A DNA stretch of 64,000 nucleotides from Paenibacillus jilunlii (GCF_900102965.1 NZ_FNGM01000006.1:124001-188000); one strand, 5' to 3'. Positions 51,545 through 61,530 are shown, counted from the first letter of the stretch. Numbers and translations are program-made. The notes: generated by a model not told the origin, from the sequence alone.

Positions 51545-53134
51545 CTATTGCAGTTGCTTGAATTCCGATGGCGTTTTGCCGGTATGTCTTTTGAAAAGGA
51601 CGCTAAAATGCCGCGGATTGGCGTACCCTACCCGACTGGCTACTTCATAGGTTCTCATTTCCTCTCCTCGCAGCAGCTCCACGGCTTTTTTCATGCGTAC
51701 GTCCTGGAGGAATTCGCTGAAGGTCGTACCGGTTTGTTTTTTGAAAATCATGCTGAAATAACTGGTGCTCAGGTGCACCTGATCGGCGACATCCTGGAGT
51801 GACAGTCCTTCCTTCATGTAAGTCTTCAAGATGTAATCCACAGCCTGGTCCACCTGCCGTTTCTGCTGTGTACTCCGGCTGTCATTGACACCGGCGGCAG
51901 TGTCGCGGATCAATACTCTCAAGCTTTGGAATATGTCTTTGGCAGTACGGATTTTGGGCAGCTCCTGCAGGAGCTCCTCCACCCGCTCCCGGTCATAGGG
52001 CGGTTCGCTCCAGCTCTGAAAGGTGTTGACGATGACCAGCACGATCTCGATGCCGAGCAGACGAAGACGTTCCAGCGTAATGGGAGCGGATTGGATTTGC
52101 ATTTCAATATACTCCAGCACCCGCAAAGCCTCTTGAATAAAGCCCAGCCTGATATTCATGCCCAGATCGGCCTCCCAACCCCCGTTGACGGCGGGATGAC
52201 CGGACGCTTGCTGCTTCATCTGTGTATCCCGGAACGACAGGACCTGATTGGTACCCGCTATATGACGGAATTCTGTAGCCGCCTTGGCTCCATGGTAGGA
52301 TTGGGCAATACCGGTCAGATCTCCGCAGACCGGACCCGTACCTAAGGTAACTGTGGTCTTCAGATACACTTCAGCGTTATAACGGATATGCTCCGCCATC
52401 TGCATAACCTTTTTTTCCAGAGCCTGCTGGTCTGCAGAACCGGTACAAATTATAGCAATCTCATCTTCTCCAAGCTCAAATACAACTCCTTCGCCAAGAG
52501 AATCCAGTACCTCCAGGGATATGTTGTGTATGCAGTATTTCAGCAGCTCCTGCCCGAACCGGTTTCCGGCTCCCGTTTCGTAATAGTCGTCAGCTATAAT
52601 CAAGAGAACAGCGTATCGTTCCGCCTTCAAGGGAAGCTCCAAAAACGCCAGCTCATGATCTATTTCCTCTTGCCGATATTTTCCCCGCAGCAGATTCTCA
52701 TAGAATCGCTGCCGCAGAAAGGGAACACCCTCTAGCACCTTTTTAGCCAGAACCCGCTCCTGTTCCCATTCGGCAGCCGCCCGCAGGGCAACCTCCAGCA
52801 GCTTGTCATTCTCCACCGGCTTCAGGACAAAATCGAAAACCTTCAGCTTCAGCGCTTTTTGGGCAAATTCAAACTCATCATAGCTGGTCATAAGAATGAT
52901 TTTCACGTCAGGAAACTTACTCTTGAGCGCCTCGGTCAACTGCAGACCGTCCATGAACGGCATCCGGATATCCGTAATGACGACATGCGGCCGCTCCCTC
53001 TCTACTGCATCCAGCCCTTCTTCTCCGTCGTGCGCAGAAGCGGAAACCTCGAAGCCATATTCCCCCCATGGAATATTACGGCTTAATCCCCGCAGAATAA
53101 TATGATCGTCATCGATTAACACTAGCTTCCACAT
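51545..53134 (-). CDS. YesN-type response regulator with AraC DNA-binding domain
   Basis: 529 residues: receiver with D55 (VVITDIRMPFMDG), a central region of about 300 residues, and two C-terminal AraC-type helix-turn-helices (SLQDVADQVHLSTSYFSMIFKKQTG; VASRVGYANPRHFSVLFKRHTGKTPSEF). Typical partner of YesM-type kinases in carbohydrate uptake. It starts 26 bases after the kinase gene. Confidence 0.94.
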   Translation of the reverse strand: MWKLVLIDDDHIILRGLSRNIPWGEYGFEVSASAHDGEEGLDAVERERPHVVITDIRMPFMDGLQLTEALKSKFPDVKIILMTSYDEFEFAQKALKLKVFDFVLKPVENDKLLEVALRAAAEWEQERVLAKKVLEGVPFLRQRFYENLLRGKYRQEEIDHELAFLELPLKAERYAVLLIIADDYYETGAGNRFGQELLKYCIHNISLEVLDSLGEGVVFELGEDEIAIICTGSADQQALEKKVMQMAEHIRYNAEVYLKTTVTLGTGPVCGDLTGIAQSYHGAKAATEFRHIAGTNQVLSFRDTQMKQQASGHPAVNGGWEADLGMNIRLGFIQEALRVLEYIEMQIQSAPITLERLRLLGIEIVLVIVNTFQSWSEPPYDRERVEELLQELPKIRTAKDIFQSLRVLIRDTAAGVNDSRSTQQKRQVDQAVDYILKTYMKEGLSLQDVADQVHLSTSYFSMIFKKQTGTTFSEFLQDVRMKKAVELLRGEEMRTYEVASRVGYANPRHFSVLFKRHTGKTPSEFKQLQ

Positions 53135-53160
53135 GGCTGTTCCTCCATTGCTTGGGTTGT

Positions 53161-54948
53161 CTATTCTTTACCGGCGCTTAGTGGGAAGGTCACCGTAACC
53201 GTAGTGCCTTTTCCCTCGGCACTGTCGTAGGCCAGACCGTTACTGCTTCCATAATGAAGCTGCAGCCGGCGGTGAACGTTGCGGACCCCGAAGCCTACGG
53301 GCGGTTCCTCCTGCGGCTCTTCGCCCGCTGCCAGGGCAAGGTTCAGTCTGTCCAGTTGCCTCTGATCCATGCCAAATCCGTTATCTTCTATTCGAATTCG
53401 GCAGAGTTCCCCCTCCATCCTGCCGCTGATATGGATGAATCCGGGCCGCCGGACCTTCTTGATTCCATGGTAAATAGCATTCTCCACCAACGGCTGTAGG
53501 GTTAATTTGACGATGGGAACCGATAGCATCTCAGGAGCAACATCCATCTCATACCGGATAGAATTCCCGTAGCGCATTTGTTGAATCGTCAGATACTGAC
53601 GGATGTGCTCCAGTTCAGTCTCCACCGGGATCATCTCATCGCCTCGGCTGATGCTGATCCGGAAATAATGGGAGAGTGCCGAGATCATCCGGGAGGCTTC
53701 AGCTGTCTCCCCCAACTCACACAACTGTTTAATGGAATACAGAGTATTGTATAGAAAATGAGGATGAATCTGCGCCTGAAGAGCTGCAAACTCGGAGATC
53801 CGTTTTTGCTCCTGCTCGTACTCTACCTGGGACAGCAGATGCTTGATCCTCTCCATCATGTCCTTGATCCCTTTGCTCAGGATACCGATTTCATAATTGT
53901 CCGACTCTATGAACTGAACATCCAGATGACCCTCTTCGATACTGTTGACCTGCCGGGTCAGCCGGGTCACGGGTCTGGCGATAAGCTTGGCCAGCACCCG
54001 GGCCAAAAGCGCTACTGCAATAACCACGACAGCCGTCACCAGCAGGTTTACATATTTGATATAATTGACCTTCTCATAAATTTCTGCCTGGGGATAAACC
54101 ACTGCCAGCCGCCAGTTGTTAATCGCGATGGTCTCGTAGAGTACGACGATCCGCATACCGGTTCGGCTCGTCATTTCCAGTTTGCCGGAAGCCTCTGTCT
54201 GCGCCATTAGCATGCTGCGCAGCGCTTCGTCATCCACCCGGGCATCTCCGGCGGATGCAGCTTTGGCGCTGACCGTGCCGTCTGGGCTTGCCAGAAGCAT
54301 ATACCCGCTTGCGCTGATTTTTGGAGTGGAGAGCATCTCCAGGAAAAATTGCTCCTTCAATTGCAGCAAAAGCATCCCGTCCGGTTTCCCGTCGCCGCCG
54401 GCGATCCATTTGTATAGACTGGCCGTGTTTCCTCCATCGTTCTCCAGCCGGTTAGAGGCGGGAATCAACCAGCGCATTTGAGCAGTGTTTCCTCCTGAAT
54501 ACCCGGGATATGGGCTCATATCATACGAAAAATCCGTATGGAGGGAATCCCGGCGGTACATCGATATAGCACCGTTCCGGTAATACACCAGAATGGAGTC
54601 GATGATCGAATAGAGATTAGCATACACCTTGTCGATATTGCGGCCCACCGTCAAATAGTCCTGCGGAGTCATGGAGAAATCAGACCGGTTCGCGCGGTAA
54701 AAAAGGCTGCGCAGCTCAGTGCTGCCATCCAGCACTGCCATTTCCGCCAGCACTGCAGTCAGCCTGTCATTCATAAAATCCCGGGTCTGGGACAAGGTAT
54801 CGTTCAAGCTTGTCTCCGCATTGAATTTCAGTTGCTGCGAGGCCAATATATAGGAAACAGTCCCTGTAATCGGGACGAACACTAATATCATCGGGATAAA
54901 TAGCCTCATGATCGTCGATTTAAGAGGCCGGTTGAAAATCCAGCGCAT
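53161..54948 (-). CDS. YesM-type sensor histidine kinase
   Basis: 595 residues from ATG 54948 behind AGAGG. Membrane segment about 14-37, external Cache-like sensor about 40-285, second segment about 299-322, HAMP about 323-375, His_kinase domain with phospho-site QAQIHPHFLYNTLYS (H397), N-box VENAIYHGIKK and G-boxes DNGFGMD and GFGVRNV. It senses extracellular sugar or envelope signals together with the lipoprotein encoded next door; its start overlaps a reading frame of the upstream gene's end. Confidence 0.93.
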   Translation of the reverse strand: MRWIFNRPLKSTIMRLFIPMILVFVPITGTVSYILASQQLKFNAETSLNDTLSQTRDFMNDRLTAVLAEMAVLDGSTELRSLFYRANRSDFSMTPQDYLTVGRNIDKVYANLYSIIDSILVYYRNGAISMYRRDSLHTDFSYDMSPYPGYSGGNTAQMRWLIPASNRLENDGGNTASLYKWIAGGDGKPDGMLLLQLKEQFFLEMLSTPKISASGYMLLASPDGTVSAKAASAGDARVDDEALRSMLMAQTEASGKLEMTSRTGMRIVVLYETIAINNWRLAVVYPQAEIYEKVNYIKYVNLLVTAVVVIAVALLARVLAKLIARPVTRLTRQVNSIEEGHLDVQFIESDNYEIGILSKGIKDMMERIKHLLSQVEYEQEQKRISEFAALQAQIHPHFLYNTLYSIKQLCELGETAEASRMISALSHYFRISISRGDEMIPVETELEHIRQYLTIQQMRYGNSIRYEMDVAPEMLSVPIVKLTLQPLVENAIYHGIKKVRRPGFIHISGRMEGELCRIRIEDNGFGMDQRQLDRLNLALAAGEEPQEEPPVGFGVRNVHRRLQLHYGSSNGLAYDSAEGKGTTVTVTFPLSAGKE

Positions 54949-54973
54949 ACTATCTTCCTCTCTAGCCCTGCTC

Positions 54974-56302
54974 CTACAGCTGCTCTTCATTGGAAAGAAG
55001 ATGCTGCCTGCGGGAATTCTCCATTAACTGTGCCCAGAAGTCAAGAAAATGCTCGACATCCATCGTTCCCGCCAGTACTTGCTGAAACTCCGGTTCGATC
55101 AGACGGATCAGACTGGGATAATCGGGCAGCTCATAGGGAGCGCGTACAAATGCTGTATCCGGGCTGCGAAAAGCTTCAATAGCCTCCCTCAGAACAGGGT
55201 GGCTAAGGAAATATGGATCATTCCACGCTTTCAAATTGGTGGGAATCTGTCCCACCTGGCTGTTCCAATAGATCTGGCTTTCCTCGGACAGCAGGTAACG
55301 GATAAGCCGCCATGCTTCATCAGGATGCCGGGTCGTCCTCATGATGCCGTAGCCGTTGGCATTTCCAAATAAGGTTCTTATCCCATTCATGGAGGGCGGA
55401 AGCAGCACACCGTCAAAATGACCAGTACCCAGCGCCTTTTTGTGGTCTTGATATGAGCCCAGATTATGCTGAATCATGGCTGCCCGGCCGGAATCAAAAT
55501 TCGCCACCACTTCCTTATAGCCGCTGACAATATCGCTGGCTGGGGTGTAAGCCTTGTATAGGGCGAGATAGCGTTTGAGGAATTCTATATGTACCGGATC
55601 ATTCACCGTACTGGAGCCGTCCTTCCGAAAAGAGTCGGTAATCCCCGAGTACGCATACATGAGGGAGGTTAATTGGGCCACGCTGCCCTCCCCGCCCCGC
55701 AGGCTATATCCAAAGCTCCCCTGACGGGTATTAGCCAATACTCTCACGCTCCGGAAGATATCCTCCCAGGTCTGCGGCCGGGGCAGCCCAGCCGCAGCAA
55801 ACCAGTCGGAACGGTACCAGAATACGTCTAAATAATATGTGGAAGGAATCTGATACAGCTTTCCGTCCTGCGTAAGCGAACGGTTATAGTCAATAAAAGA
55901 AGGGTCAATCTGCCCCCGCTCCGGCCAGTCGGCAAAGTAAGCGTCCAGGGGCAGAAGCACGCCTTTGGCTGCATAATCCGCTATCCACTCTCCGTTGATC
56001 CCCCCTGCATCGGGCAGGTCGCCAGAAGCTACAGCCAGGTCATATTTGGCTTTATTGATACCGGCGGGCATTCCTTCGTATTTCACTTGAATATCGGGGT
56101 TCATCTGTTCAAAGCGGCGAAGCAGCTCCTGGAGAATGGGCGTACGGCTGGGACCGGCATTCTCATCCCAGAAGGTCAGCACGACTTTACCCTTGACCTT
56201 CGCTTGGTCCACTGTATCATCCGGCTTCGGGATGCATCCTGAGAGCAACAAACCAAGTACAACGAATATATATACGCAAGTGGCACGTTGGCTCTTTTTC
56301 AT
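54974..56302 (-). CDS. Extracellular sugar-binding lipoprotein (ABC SBP family)
   Basis: 442 residues; AAGGAG precedes ATG 56302. Lipobox LLLSGC (Cys23), then a solute-binding fold of the sugar type (LTFWDENAGPSRTPILQELLRRFEQMNPDIQVKYE; WRLIRYLLSEESQIYW). It is anchored on the outer membrane face. No ABC permease or ATPase gene adjoins. It is followed by YesM and YesN, so it is probably a sensor accessory that hands a sugar signal to the kinase rather than a transporter part. Confidence 0.92.
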   Translation of the reverse strand: MKKSQRATCVYIFVVLGLLLSGCIPKPDDTVDQAKVKGKVVLTFWDENAGPSRTPILQELLRRFEQMNPDIQVKYEGMPAGINKAKYDLAVASGDLPDAGGINGEWIADYAAKGVLLPLDAYFADWPERGQIDPSFIDYNRSLTQDGKLYQIPSTYYLDVFWYRSDWFAAAGLPRPQTWEDIFRSVRVLANTRQGSFGYSLRGGEGSVAQLTSLMYAYSGITDSFRKDGSSTVNDPVHIEFLKRYLALYKAYTPASDIVSGYKEVVANFDSGRAAMIQHNLGSYQDHKKALGTGHFDGVLLPPSMNGIRTLFGNANGYGIMRTTRHPDEAWRLIRYLLSEESQIYWNSQVGQIPTNLKAWNDPYFLSHPVLREAIEAFRSPDTAFVRAPYELPDYPSLIRLIEPEFQQVLAGTMDVEHFLDFWAQLMENSRRQHLLSNEEQL

Positions 56303-56380
56303 GAAAGACTCCTTCAATTCACAGCATTCTGAAATCTTCAACACAGTATAGCGCGCTTTCTTAAATCTGCTCCCCATCGA

Positions 56381-56659
56381 TTACTCCTCTTCCGCGAGCG
56401 CTTGTCTGAGCTTCGGCATGGAGGATGGGCCAATTCCGTGCAGCTTCAAAGTAGCCTTCTCGGTATAAGCGGAGAGCTGCTGCAGCGTTGCGATGCCCTC
56501 ATGCTTGAGCGCCCGTCTCACCGGCGTGGCCAGCAGGGACATAAAACCATCCGTTGGCTTCCGTTCCTGCTCACAGACAGGGCAGGCGGGACAATCTGAT
56601 TTTTCGCGGTAGGTATGCCCCTTCTCGCAAGTCCTTAAGCTTCCTTGCTGATCTGGCAT
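56381..56659 (-). CDS. Small zinc-ribbon protein with RpoA-CTD-like HhH domain
   Basis: 92 residues. The N-terminal CEKGH...CPACPVCE cysteines suggest a small zinc ribbon. The C-terminal IATLQQLSAYTEKATLKLHGIGPSSMPKLRQAL is a helix-hairpin-helix like the C-terminal domain of RNA polymerase alpha. The pairing suggests nucleic-acid binding. Ribosome site AAGGAAG before the ATG. A copy that lacks the zinc-ribbon half lies at 44218-44398. Confidence 0.8.
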   Translation of the reverse strand: MPDQQGSLRTCEKGHTYREKSDCPACPVCEQERKPTDGFMSLLATPVRRALKHEGIATLQQLSAYTEKATLKLHGIGPSSMPKLRQALAEEE

Positions 56660-56670
56660 GGAAATCTTCC

Positions 56671-56800
56671 TTTCGTATTGGAGATAGGCTGCTATGATCC
56701 TAAAGCTTCCTTCGATCTACCCAGCATTCTAAACCCAATACATTTTTTCTGGTTACGAAACCCAATACGATTGCCGCCGCATCTAGTTCTATCTCATAAT
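56671..56800 (-). pseudogene. Decayed copy of the DUF4386-like membrane gene
   Basis: Two segments, about 56671-56740 and 56744-56790, match the 3' and middle parts of the intact gene at 44401-45048 (for example GATTACGAAACNCAATACGAT). They are joined by an internal deletion and carry stops. It lies directly upstream of the intact RpoA-CTD-like gene. Confidence 0.7.
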
Positions 56801-56951
56801 ATCATTTACAGTAAATTATTGTACATTTTGCGTGACCGCGCAAAAATAAGGCGTGGCCCCCCTCGAATACGCCGCAAGATACGGATACCGGAATATCAGT
56901 CGTATGCTATTCTCCTTGTGACCACATTATCCAACACAAGGAGCGTTCGTT

Positions 56952-57755
56952 ATGACAACTGATTGGACCCGTAGAGTTACCGCCTTTTTTGTAAATCGTG
57001 ATCCTGAATACGAAAGTTTTCTCCGCCAGCATGAAGCAACCAGCCGTCGAGGCATTCTGTTTTATTTATCCTGCGCCATCCTTCCCGGCTTCCTGGCGTA
57101 TCTGCTGATCTATCCGCTCCGCCCCCAACTTATGGAACTCACCGGTCTATCCAGCCACTACATACAGTTTCTTGTTCTGGCTGTGATGGCGAGCGGATGG
57201 CATATTTTTTTTCCAATATTCATGCTAAAATTTGTGGATAAGCTGACCTGGAAGCAGACTTTTACGTATCTCGGATTCCGAAAAGTGGACGCCAAGGGAC
57301 TTCTCGTGATTCTTCCCGTAATCACTGTTATTTTCACCGTCCTCTCCCTGCCCTATATGAAATGGATTTTCCCGCCCTTGTCCGCCTTCTTGGATTCTAT
57401 ACCCGCGCTGCGGATGGGAGAATGGCATATCTATCATCAAGGCTACTATGATTTTCCCTGGCCGCTTTTGGTGATCGGACTGATCGGGAATTTTATCGGT
57501 GAGGAAATGTACTTCCGCGGATTTTTGCTGAAGAAGATCGGCCGCCTCCGCTTTGACTGGCTGATTGTCAGTGTGCTGTTCCAGTTTTATCACATGTGGC
57601 AAGCACCGATGAATTGGGCTTTTATCCCGCTCGCAGTAGTGATTCCTTGTGAGATTCTGGTGAAATTGCGCAAGAACCTGTACGGAGCTATTATATTTCA
57701 TGTCTACATCAACACCGTCTGGGGTGCGGTTACGCTTTATCTGGTTGGCGTATAA
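56952..57755 (+). CDS. CPBP-family intramembrane metalloprotease
   Basis: 267 residues with about seven membrane segments. Catalytic motif 1 is GEEMYFRGFL (E184, E185, R189), with His214 in FQFYHMW and His250 in IIFHVYIN, the full CPBP/CAAX protease set. Family members process prenylated or signal peptides and membrane proteins. It lies 27 bases before a PDZ-containing kinase gene on the same strand; a link through peptide signalling is inference. Confidence 0.9.
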   Translation: MTTDWTRRVTAFFVNRDPEYESFLRQHEATSRRGILFYLSCAILPGFLAYLLIYPLRPQLMELTGLSSHYIQFLVLAVMASGWHIFFPIFMLKFVDKLTWKQTFTYLGFRKVDAKGLLVILPVITVIFTVLSLPYMKWIFPPLSAFLDSIPALRMGEWHIYHQGYYDFPWPLLVIGLIGNFIGEEMYFRGFLLKKIGRLRFDWLIVSVLFQFYHMWQAPMNWAFIPLAVVIPCEILVKLRKNLYGAIIFHVYINTVWGAVTLYLVGV

Positions 57756-57781
57756 TTCTGAATGATGAACGAAAGAGGATC

Positions 57782-60130
57782 ATGCTCATGTTTTCGAACC
57801 GAACGAAACCCGCTTTACTTGCTGTAGCGCTTGCCGCTTTCTTTCTTTTCATGGCCGTGTATGTTCACTCGGAGACGATTCAGCATCCCTATATTGGAGC
57901 AGTCCTGGGGCGCGGCGAAGCAGGCTGGCGGGTAATCCGCGTGGACCCTTCAGGCAAAGCTGCGCTGGGACATGTGCAGCAGGGAGATCGGATGGTGTCC
58001 GTTGACGGCATTGCCGCCGAAGCCAAGTACGCAGGCCAAACCCAAACCTCGCTCACCAATGTCAGCACGGCGACCCTCCTGCATAGGGATGGCTCTGTCT
58101 ATGAATTTCGAGTCCACGCTTCGAACGCCGATGTTTGGAAAAGCCTGTTTGCCATGCTGCTTGAAGCACTGCTGCTGTCCATTTCCTGGCTGGCCTACCG
58201 GGCAAATCCCGGCTCCTCCACGGTGCGTAAGTTCTCTCTTATGAATTATGTCATGGCACTGGTTATCCTGGCCGTGTATTCAACAGAGATGACTGTGTCG
58301 AATTGGATTCTTGCCCTCTCTTCTCTCTGGCTGCCTTATTTGCTTCTTTCCTTCTGTGTATCGTTTGTGCTGCGTGCCGTACCCCGGACCTGGGCAAGGG
58401 CGCTGACTGCATTTCGGGTGCTTAGTTTACTGCTCGCCTGCTGTGCCCTCTGGGCGGTAGCTCAGCCTGAGATTCCCGGTTGGATCCGGGGTATACTGCA
58501 TCTTGTCCTTCTGCTGGTGCTGCTGCTGCTCCTTGCGACAGTCGCATTATATTGGGGATCATTGGACAGGGTAGAGAAAAACCATGCGTTAGTTCTCGTT
58601 GCCGGACTGGTTACCAGCCTTCTGCCTTTTCTATTGCTGTATGCCCTCCCGAATATATGGGGTGACAGGTATGTTATTGCCCCTGAGTATGCCCTCATCG
58701 GCCTTGTGCCGCTGTCTGTCATTTTCCTGTATATTTTGAACAAACGGAGTATATTGGACATGCAGTTGTACCTGCCCCGACTGTTCATTCATACTGTCTA
58801 CTACGTAAGCGTATTTGTACTGTTGGCTCTGGCGTACCGGGTCAGATATCCCTATGGAGTCTCCGGTTTATTTATCTGCTTCGTTGTCGGAACCTGGGCG
58901 TACCGTAATCTAGTCCAAAGGTCGAAGAGGCACGCAGAGGGCCGGAAAAAATGGCTGGAACGCCAAACCTATAAACTATCGATTCAAGCAGTAAGCAAAC
59001 GGAATATTCAGGATATTCTCAGCATGATGGGTGAAATGCTGCACCATATTGTAGATGTGGAAGGGATGTTTATCATTTGGCAGGAGGAACAGGATAAGCA
59101 GCCGATCTTTCATGGTACAGTGAAATACGGGGATATGGTTGAAGTAAATCCCATAACCGGACAAGACAACCGCTTATTGGACCGAAGCCATTGGGTACAA
59201 AATTATGATTTTGAACATGTGGTTTCTCTTACCAGTGGTGATGAAAATGCCGGTGAAGGCTATCTGTGCGTTGGCCCCAAACGGAATCAGTCCATGTTCT
59301 CCGCCGAGGAGAAGCAGTTGATTGAAGATGTGGGCAATGAATCCGTCCGGCTGTTGGTGAATGCCAGGCTGATGTCTGGAATATACAAGGAATTTCAACA
59401 TTCTAAGGAGCAAAATGCAGCTTATAAGCGTGATGTCAGCGGCATCCGCGCAGCGAATTATCTGCTGCTGGAAGCCCAGCAAGCTGAACGTATCCGCCTC
59501 TCGTACCGTCTGCACGACCATCTGCTTCAGAACCTGATCTTCTTGTCCCGGGATTTGGAGGAGCTGGCCGATCAGGGAACGGTGAACGCCAGGCGTATGG
59601 CTTCCTGGCTCAAGTGCCTGAATACTTCGCAGCAGGAAATACGGCTGTTGTGTGATGAACTGTATCCCCACATCGTGGATAAAGCCGATTTGGAAGCCTC
59701 CCTGCATTGGCTGCTGCGGACTGTCAAAGAGCAGAGCGGGCTTAGCGTATCGCTTGATTATCGTTGGAACGCCGAAACACCGCCGGACACCATCTTAAAA
59801 TCCAACCTGTTCCGGATCATACGCGAACTGGTTCTTAATGTACAAAAGCATGCCGAAGCCAGCCAGCTGCACATCCGCTTCATACATATACCGGCAGAAG
59901 GCATATGCTGCACCGTTAGCGATAATGGCAAAGGTTTTGACGCCACCGCTTTTTCGGAACAGAGCAGCTTTATGAGTGGCAGTCATCTCGGACTCATATC
60001 CGTCAGCAGCCAGATCGGGCATTTAGGCGGCGAGCTGGACATTCAGTCCAGGCCTGGAAAAGGGACCGTTATCACCATACGGCTTCGGCCGCAGCATTAC
60101 GACTCCCAGGAGGTACAACAATATGGATGA
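57782..60130 (+). CDS. ComP-like sensor histidine kinase with N-terminal PDZ domain
   Basis: 782 residues. Membrane segment about 10-28, external PDZ-like domain about 35-112 (IGAVLGRGEAGWRVIRVDPSGKAA; VQQGDRMVSVDG), then about seven membrane segments (118-365), a GAF-like region (about 405-530), phosphoacceptor H578 in YRLHDHLLQNLIF (HisKA_3 type) and an HATPase domain with DNGKGFD and GTVITIRL. The layout with many spans and HisKA_3 is like ComP. GAGG precedes the ATG. Its stop overlaps the start of a response regulator fragment (60123). Confidence 0.9.
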   Translation: MLMFSNRTKPALLAVALAAFFLFMAVYVHSETIQHPYIGAVLGRGEAGWRVIRVDPSGKAALGHVQQGDRMVSVDGIAAEAKYAGQTQTSLTNVSTATLLHRDGSVYEFRVHASNADVWKSLFAMLLEALLLSISWLAYRANPGSSTVRKFSLMNYVMALVILAVYSTEMTVSNWILALSSLWLPYLLLSFCVSFVLRAVPRTWARALTAFRVLSLLLACCALWAVAQPEIPGWIRGILHLVLLLVLLLLLATVALYWGSLDRVEKNHALVLVAGLVTSLLPFLLLYALPNIWGDRYVIAPEYALIGLVPLSVIFLYILNKRSILDMQLYLPRLFIHTVYYVSVFVLLALAYRVRYPYGVSGLFICFVVGTWAYRNLVQRSKRHAEGRKKWLERQTYKLSIQAVSKRNIQDILSMMGEMLHHIVDVEGMFIIWQEEQDKQPIFHGTVKYGDMVEVNPITGQDNRLLDRSHWVQNYDFEHVVSLTSGDENAGEGYLCVGPKRNQSMFSAEEKQLIEDVGNESVRLLVNARLMSGIYKEFQHSKEQNAAYKRDVSGIRAANYLLLEAQQAERIRLSYRLHDHLLQNLIFLSRDLEELADQGTVNARRMASWLKCLNTSQQEIRLLCDELYPHIVDKADLEASLHWLLRTVKEQSGLSVSLDYRWNAETPPDTILKSNLFRIIRELVLNVQKHAEASQLHIRFIHIPAEGICCTVSDNGKGFDATAFSEQSSFMSGSHLGLISVSSQIGHLGGELDIQSRPGKGTVITIRLRPQHYDSQEVQQYG

Positions 60131-60218
60131 CAGTATCCGGGTCATATTGATCGATGATCATCCCTAAATGAGAAATGCTACCGCTGACCAATGATTTCCG
60201 AATCCAGAGCTATATGAG
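60123..60218 (+). pseudogene. Truncated response regulator, partner of the ComP-like kinase
   Basis: ATG at 60123 overlaps the kinase stop and reads MDDSIRVILIDDHP, then stop. Reading the stop TAA as Leu (TTA) continues MRNATADQ, the usual start of NarL/FixJ-type receivers, before a second stop at 60160-60162. The rest of the receiver and the DNA-binding domain are missing. The kinase therefore has no neighbour to phosphorylate. Confidence 0.75.
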
Positions 60219-60225
60219 TCTTCAT

Positions 60226-61349
60226 TCATTTACTTTGCGCTTGCATCCGCCCAAGTTCAGGCTCCATCTTCACGAGCAGCGTGGCAATCAGCGCGATTAG
60301 GAAGCCAGTCGTGCAGGCGATTAGGAAGCCGCCGAACCCGTCTCCCAGGTAGGCGGGCAAGGTTGCCAGTCCCGGAAAAGCGAAAGAGATCGCGGACGAG
60401 CCAAACATCCCGGCCATTCCGCCTCCGACGGCTCCGGCACAGCAGACGGCGACCATCGGCTTGCGATGGGCAAGTTCACACCGAACATCGCGGGCTCGGT
60501 GACTCCGAACAAGGCAGAGATGGAGGCGGATAAGCTTAAGGTTTTGATCTTCTTGTCTTTGGCTTTGAAGAAAACCGCGAGTGCCGCCCCCGCCTGTGCA
60601 ATGGCAGCCGGGCCCATCAGGGCCAGAATGGTATCCGAACCAATCAAGTTGATATTGTTGATCGCAAGCGGCACCAGACTCCAGTGCAAGCCAAAGATAA
60701 CCATCGGCTGAATCATTGCTCCCAGAACTATTCCCGCTCCAACCGGACTGAAAGAATACACCAGGTTGTAGCCTTGGGCGAGCACGTCCCCGGCAAGCGA
60801 GCCCACCGGTCCGAACACCAGCAGCGTCGCAGATGACACCACAACTATCGAGATCAAAGGAGTGAAGAACTCCCGAATGACCTCGGGCAACACTTTGACG
60901 CAGATTCGTTCGACATACACCAGCAAACCTACTGCTAGAATAATGGGGATGGCACTCGCCGGATAATTGACGGATGTCACGTCCATGCCGAGAAACCTTA
61001 TCGTCTCATGGTCTGCAAACCGGGAGGTCAGACTCGGGTACAGCAGCACCCCCGCAATAACAACGGCGGTAAAAGGATTGGCCCTGAATTTACGGGCTGC
61101 TGTATATGCCAGAAGAATAGGAAGATAGTAGAACAGACTATCCGCCATCGCGTTCAGCACAGTATAAGTTCCTTCCGTTGTACTGACCAGCTTCAGCGCC
61201 GCTGCACCGGCCAATAGCCCTTTCATAATGCCCGCCGCGCTCAGAATATTAACAATTGGAAGAAAGATTCCGGAGATACCGTCAATAATGATATTGACCG
61301 CACTCCTTTTTGACTGTCTTACAGACGTTGCCTGATTATGTACTTTCAT
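60226..61349 (-). pseudogene. PTS EIIC (beta-glucoside/sucrose-type) gene with frameshift
   Basis: ATG 61349 behind AGGGGG. Eight to ten membrane segments of the Glc/Bgl EIIC type (GIFLPIVNILSAAGIMKGLLA; GLHWSLVPLAINN; FGVTEPAMFGVNLP). Near 60460-60470 the frame changes: adding one C to the CCC after GTGAACTTG joins VNLP to HRKPMVAVCCAGAVGGGMAG in the next frame, which runs to the stop at 60226. There is no EIIB or EIIA domain, so even the mended protein would depend on others. Confidence 0.85.
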
Positions 61350-61530
61350 AGTTCCCCCTGCACTCTTTGCTTTATATGTGGCCGGACTACATTTTTGGCC
61401 TGTCTTTTAACATCTACTATAGCATAGCGGCAAGAGAGTGAGGCACCCCAACAATTAGTGTATTTCATGCAGAGCGGAGGACGCATTTTCGGCATGTACT
61501 GCACCCCATATTCCAACTCAACACAAATAA

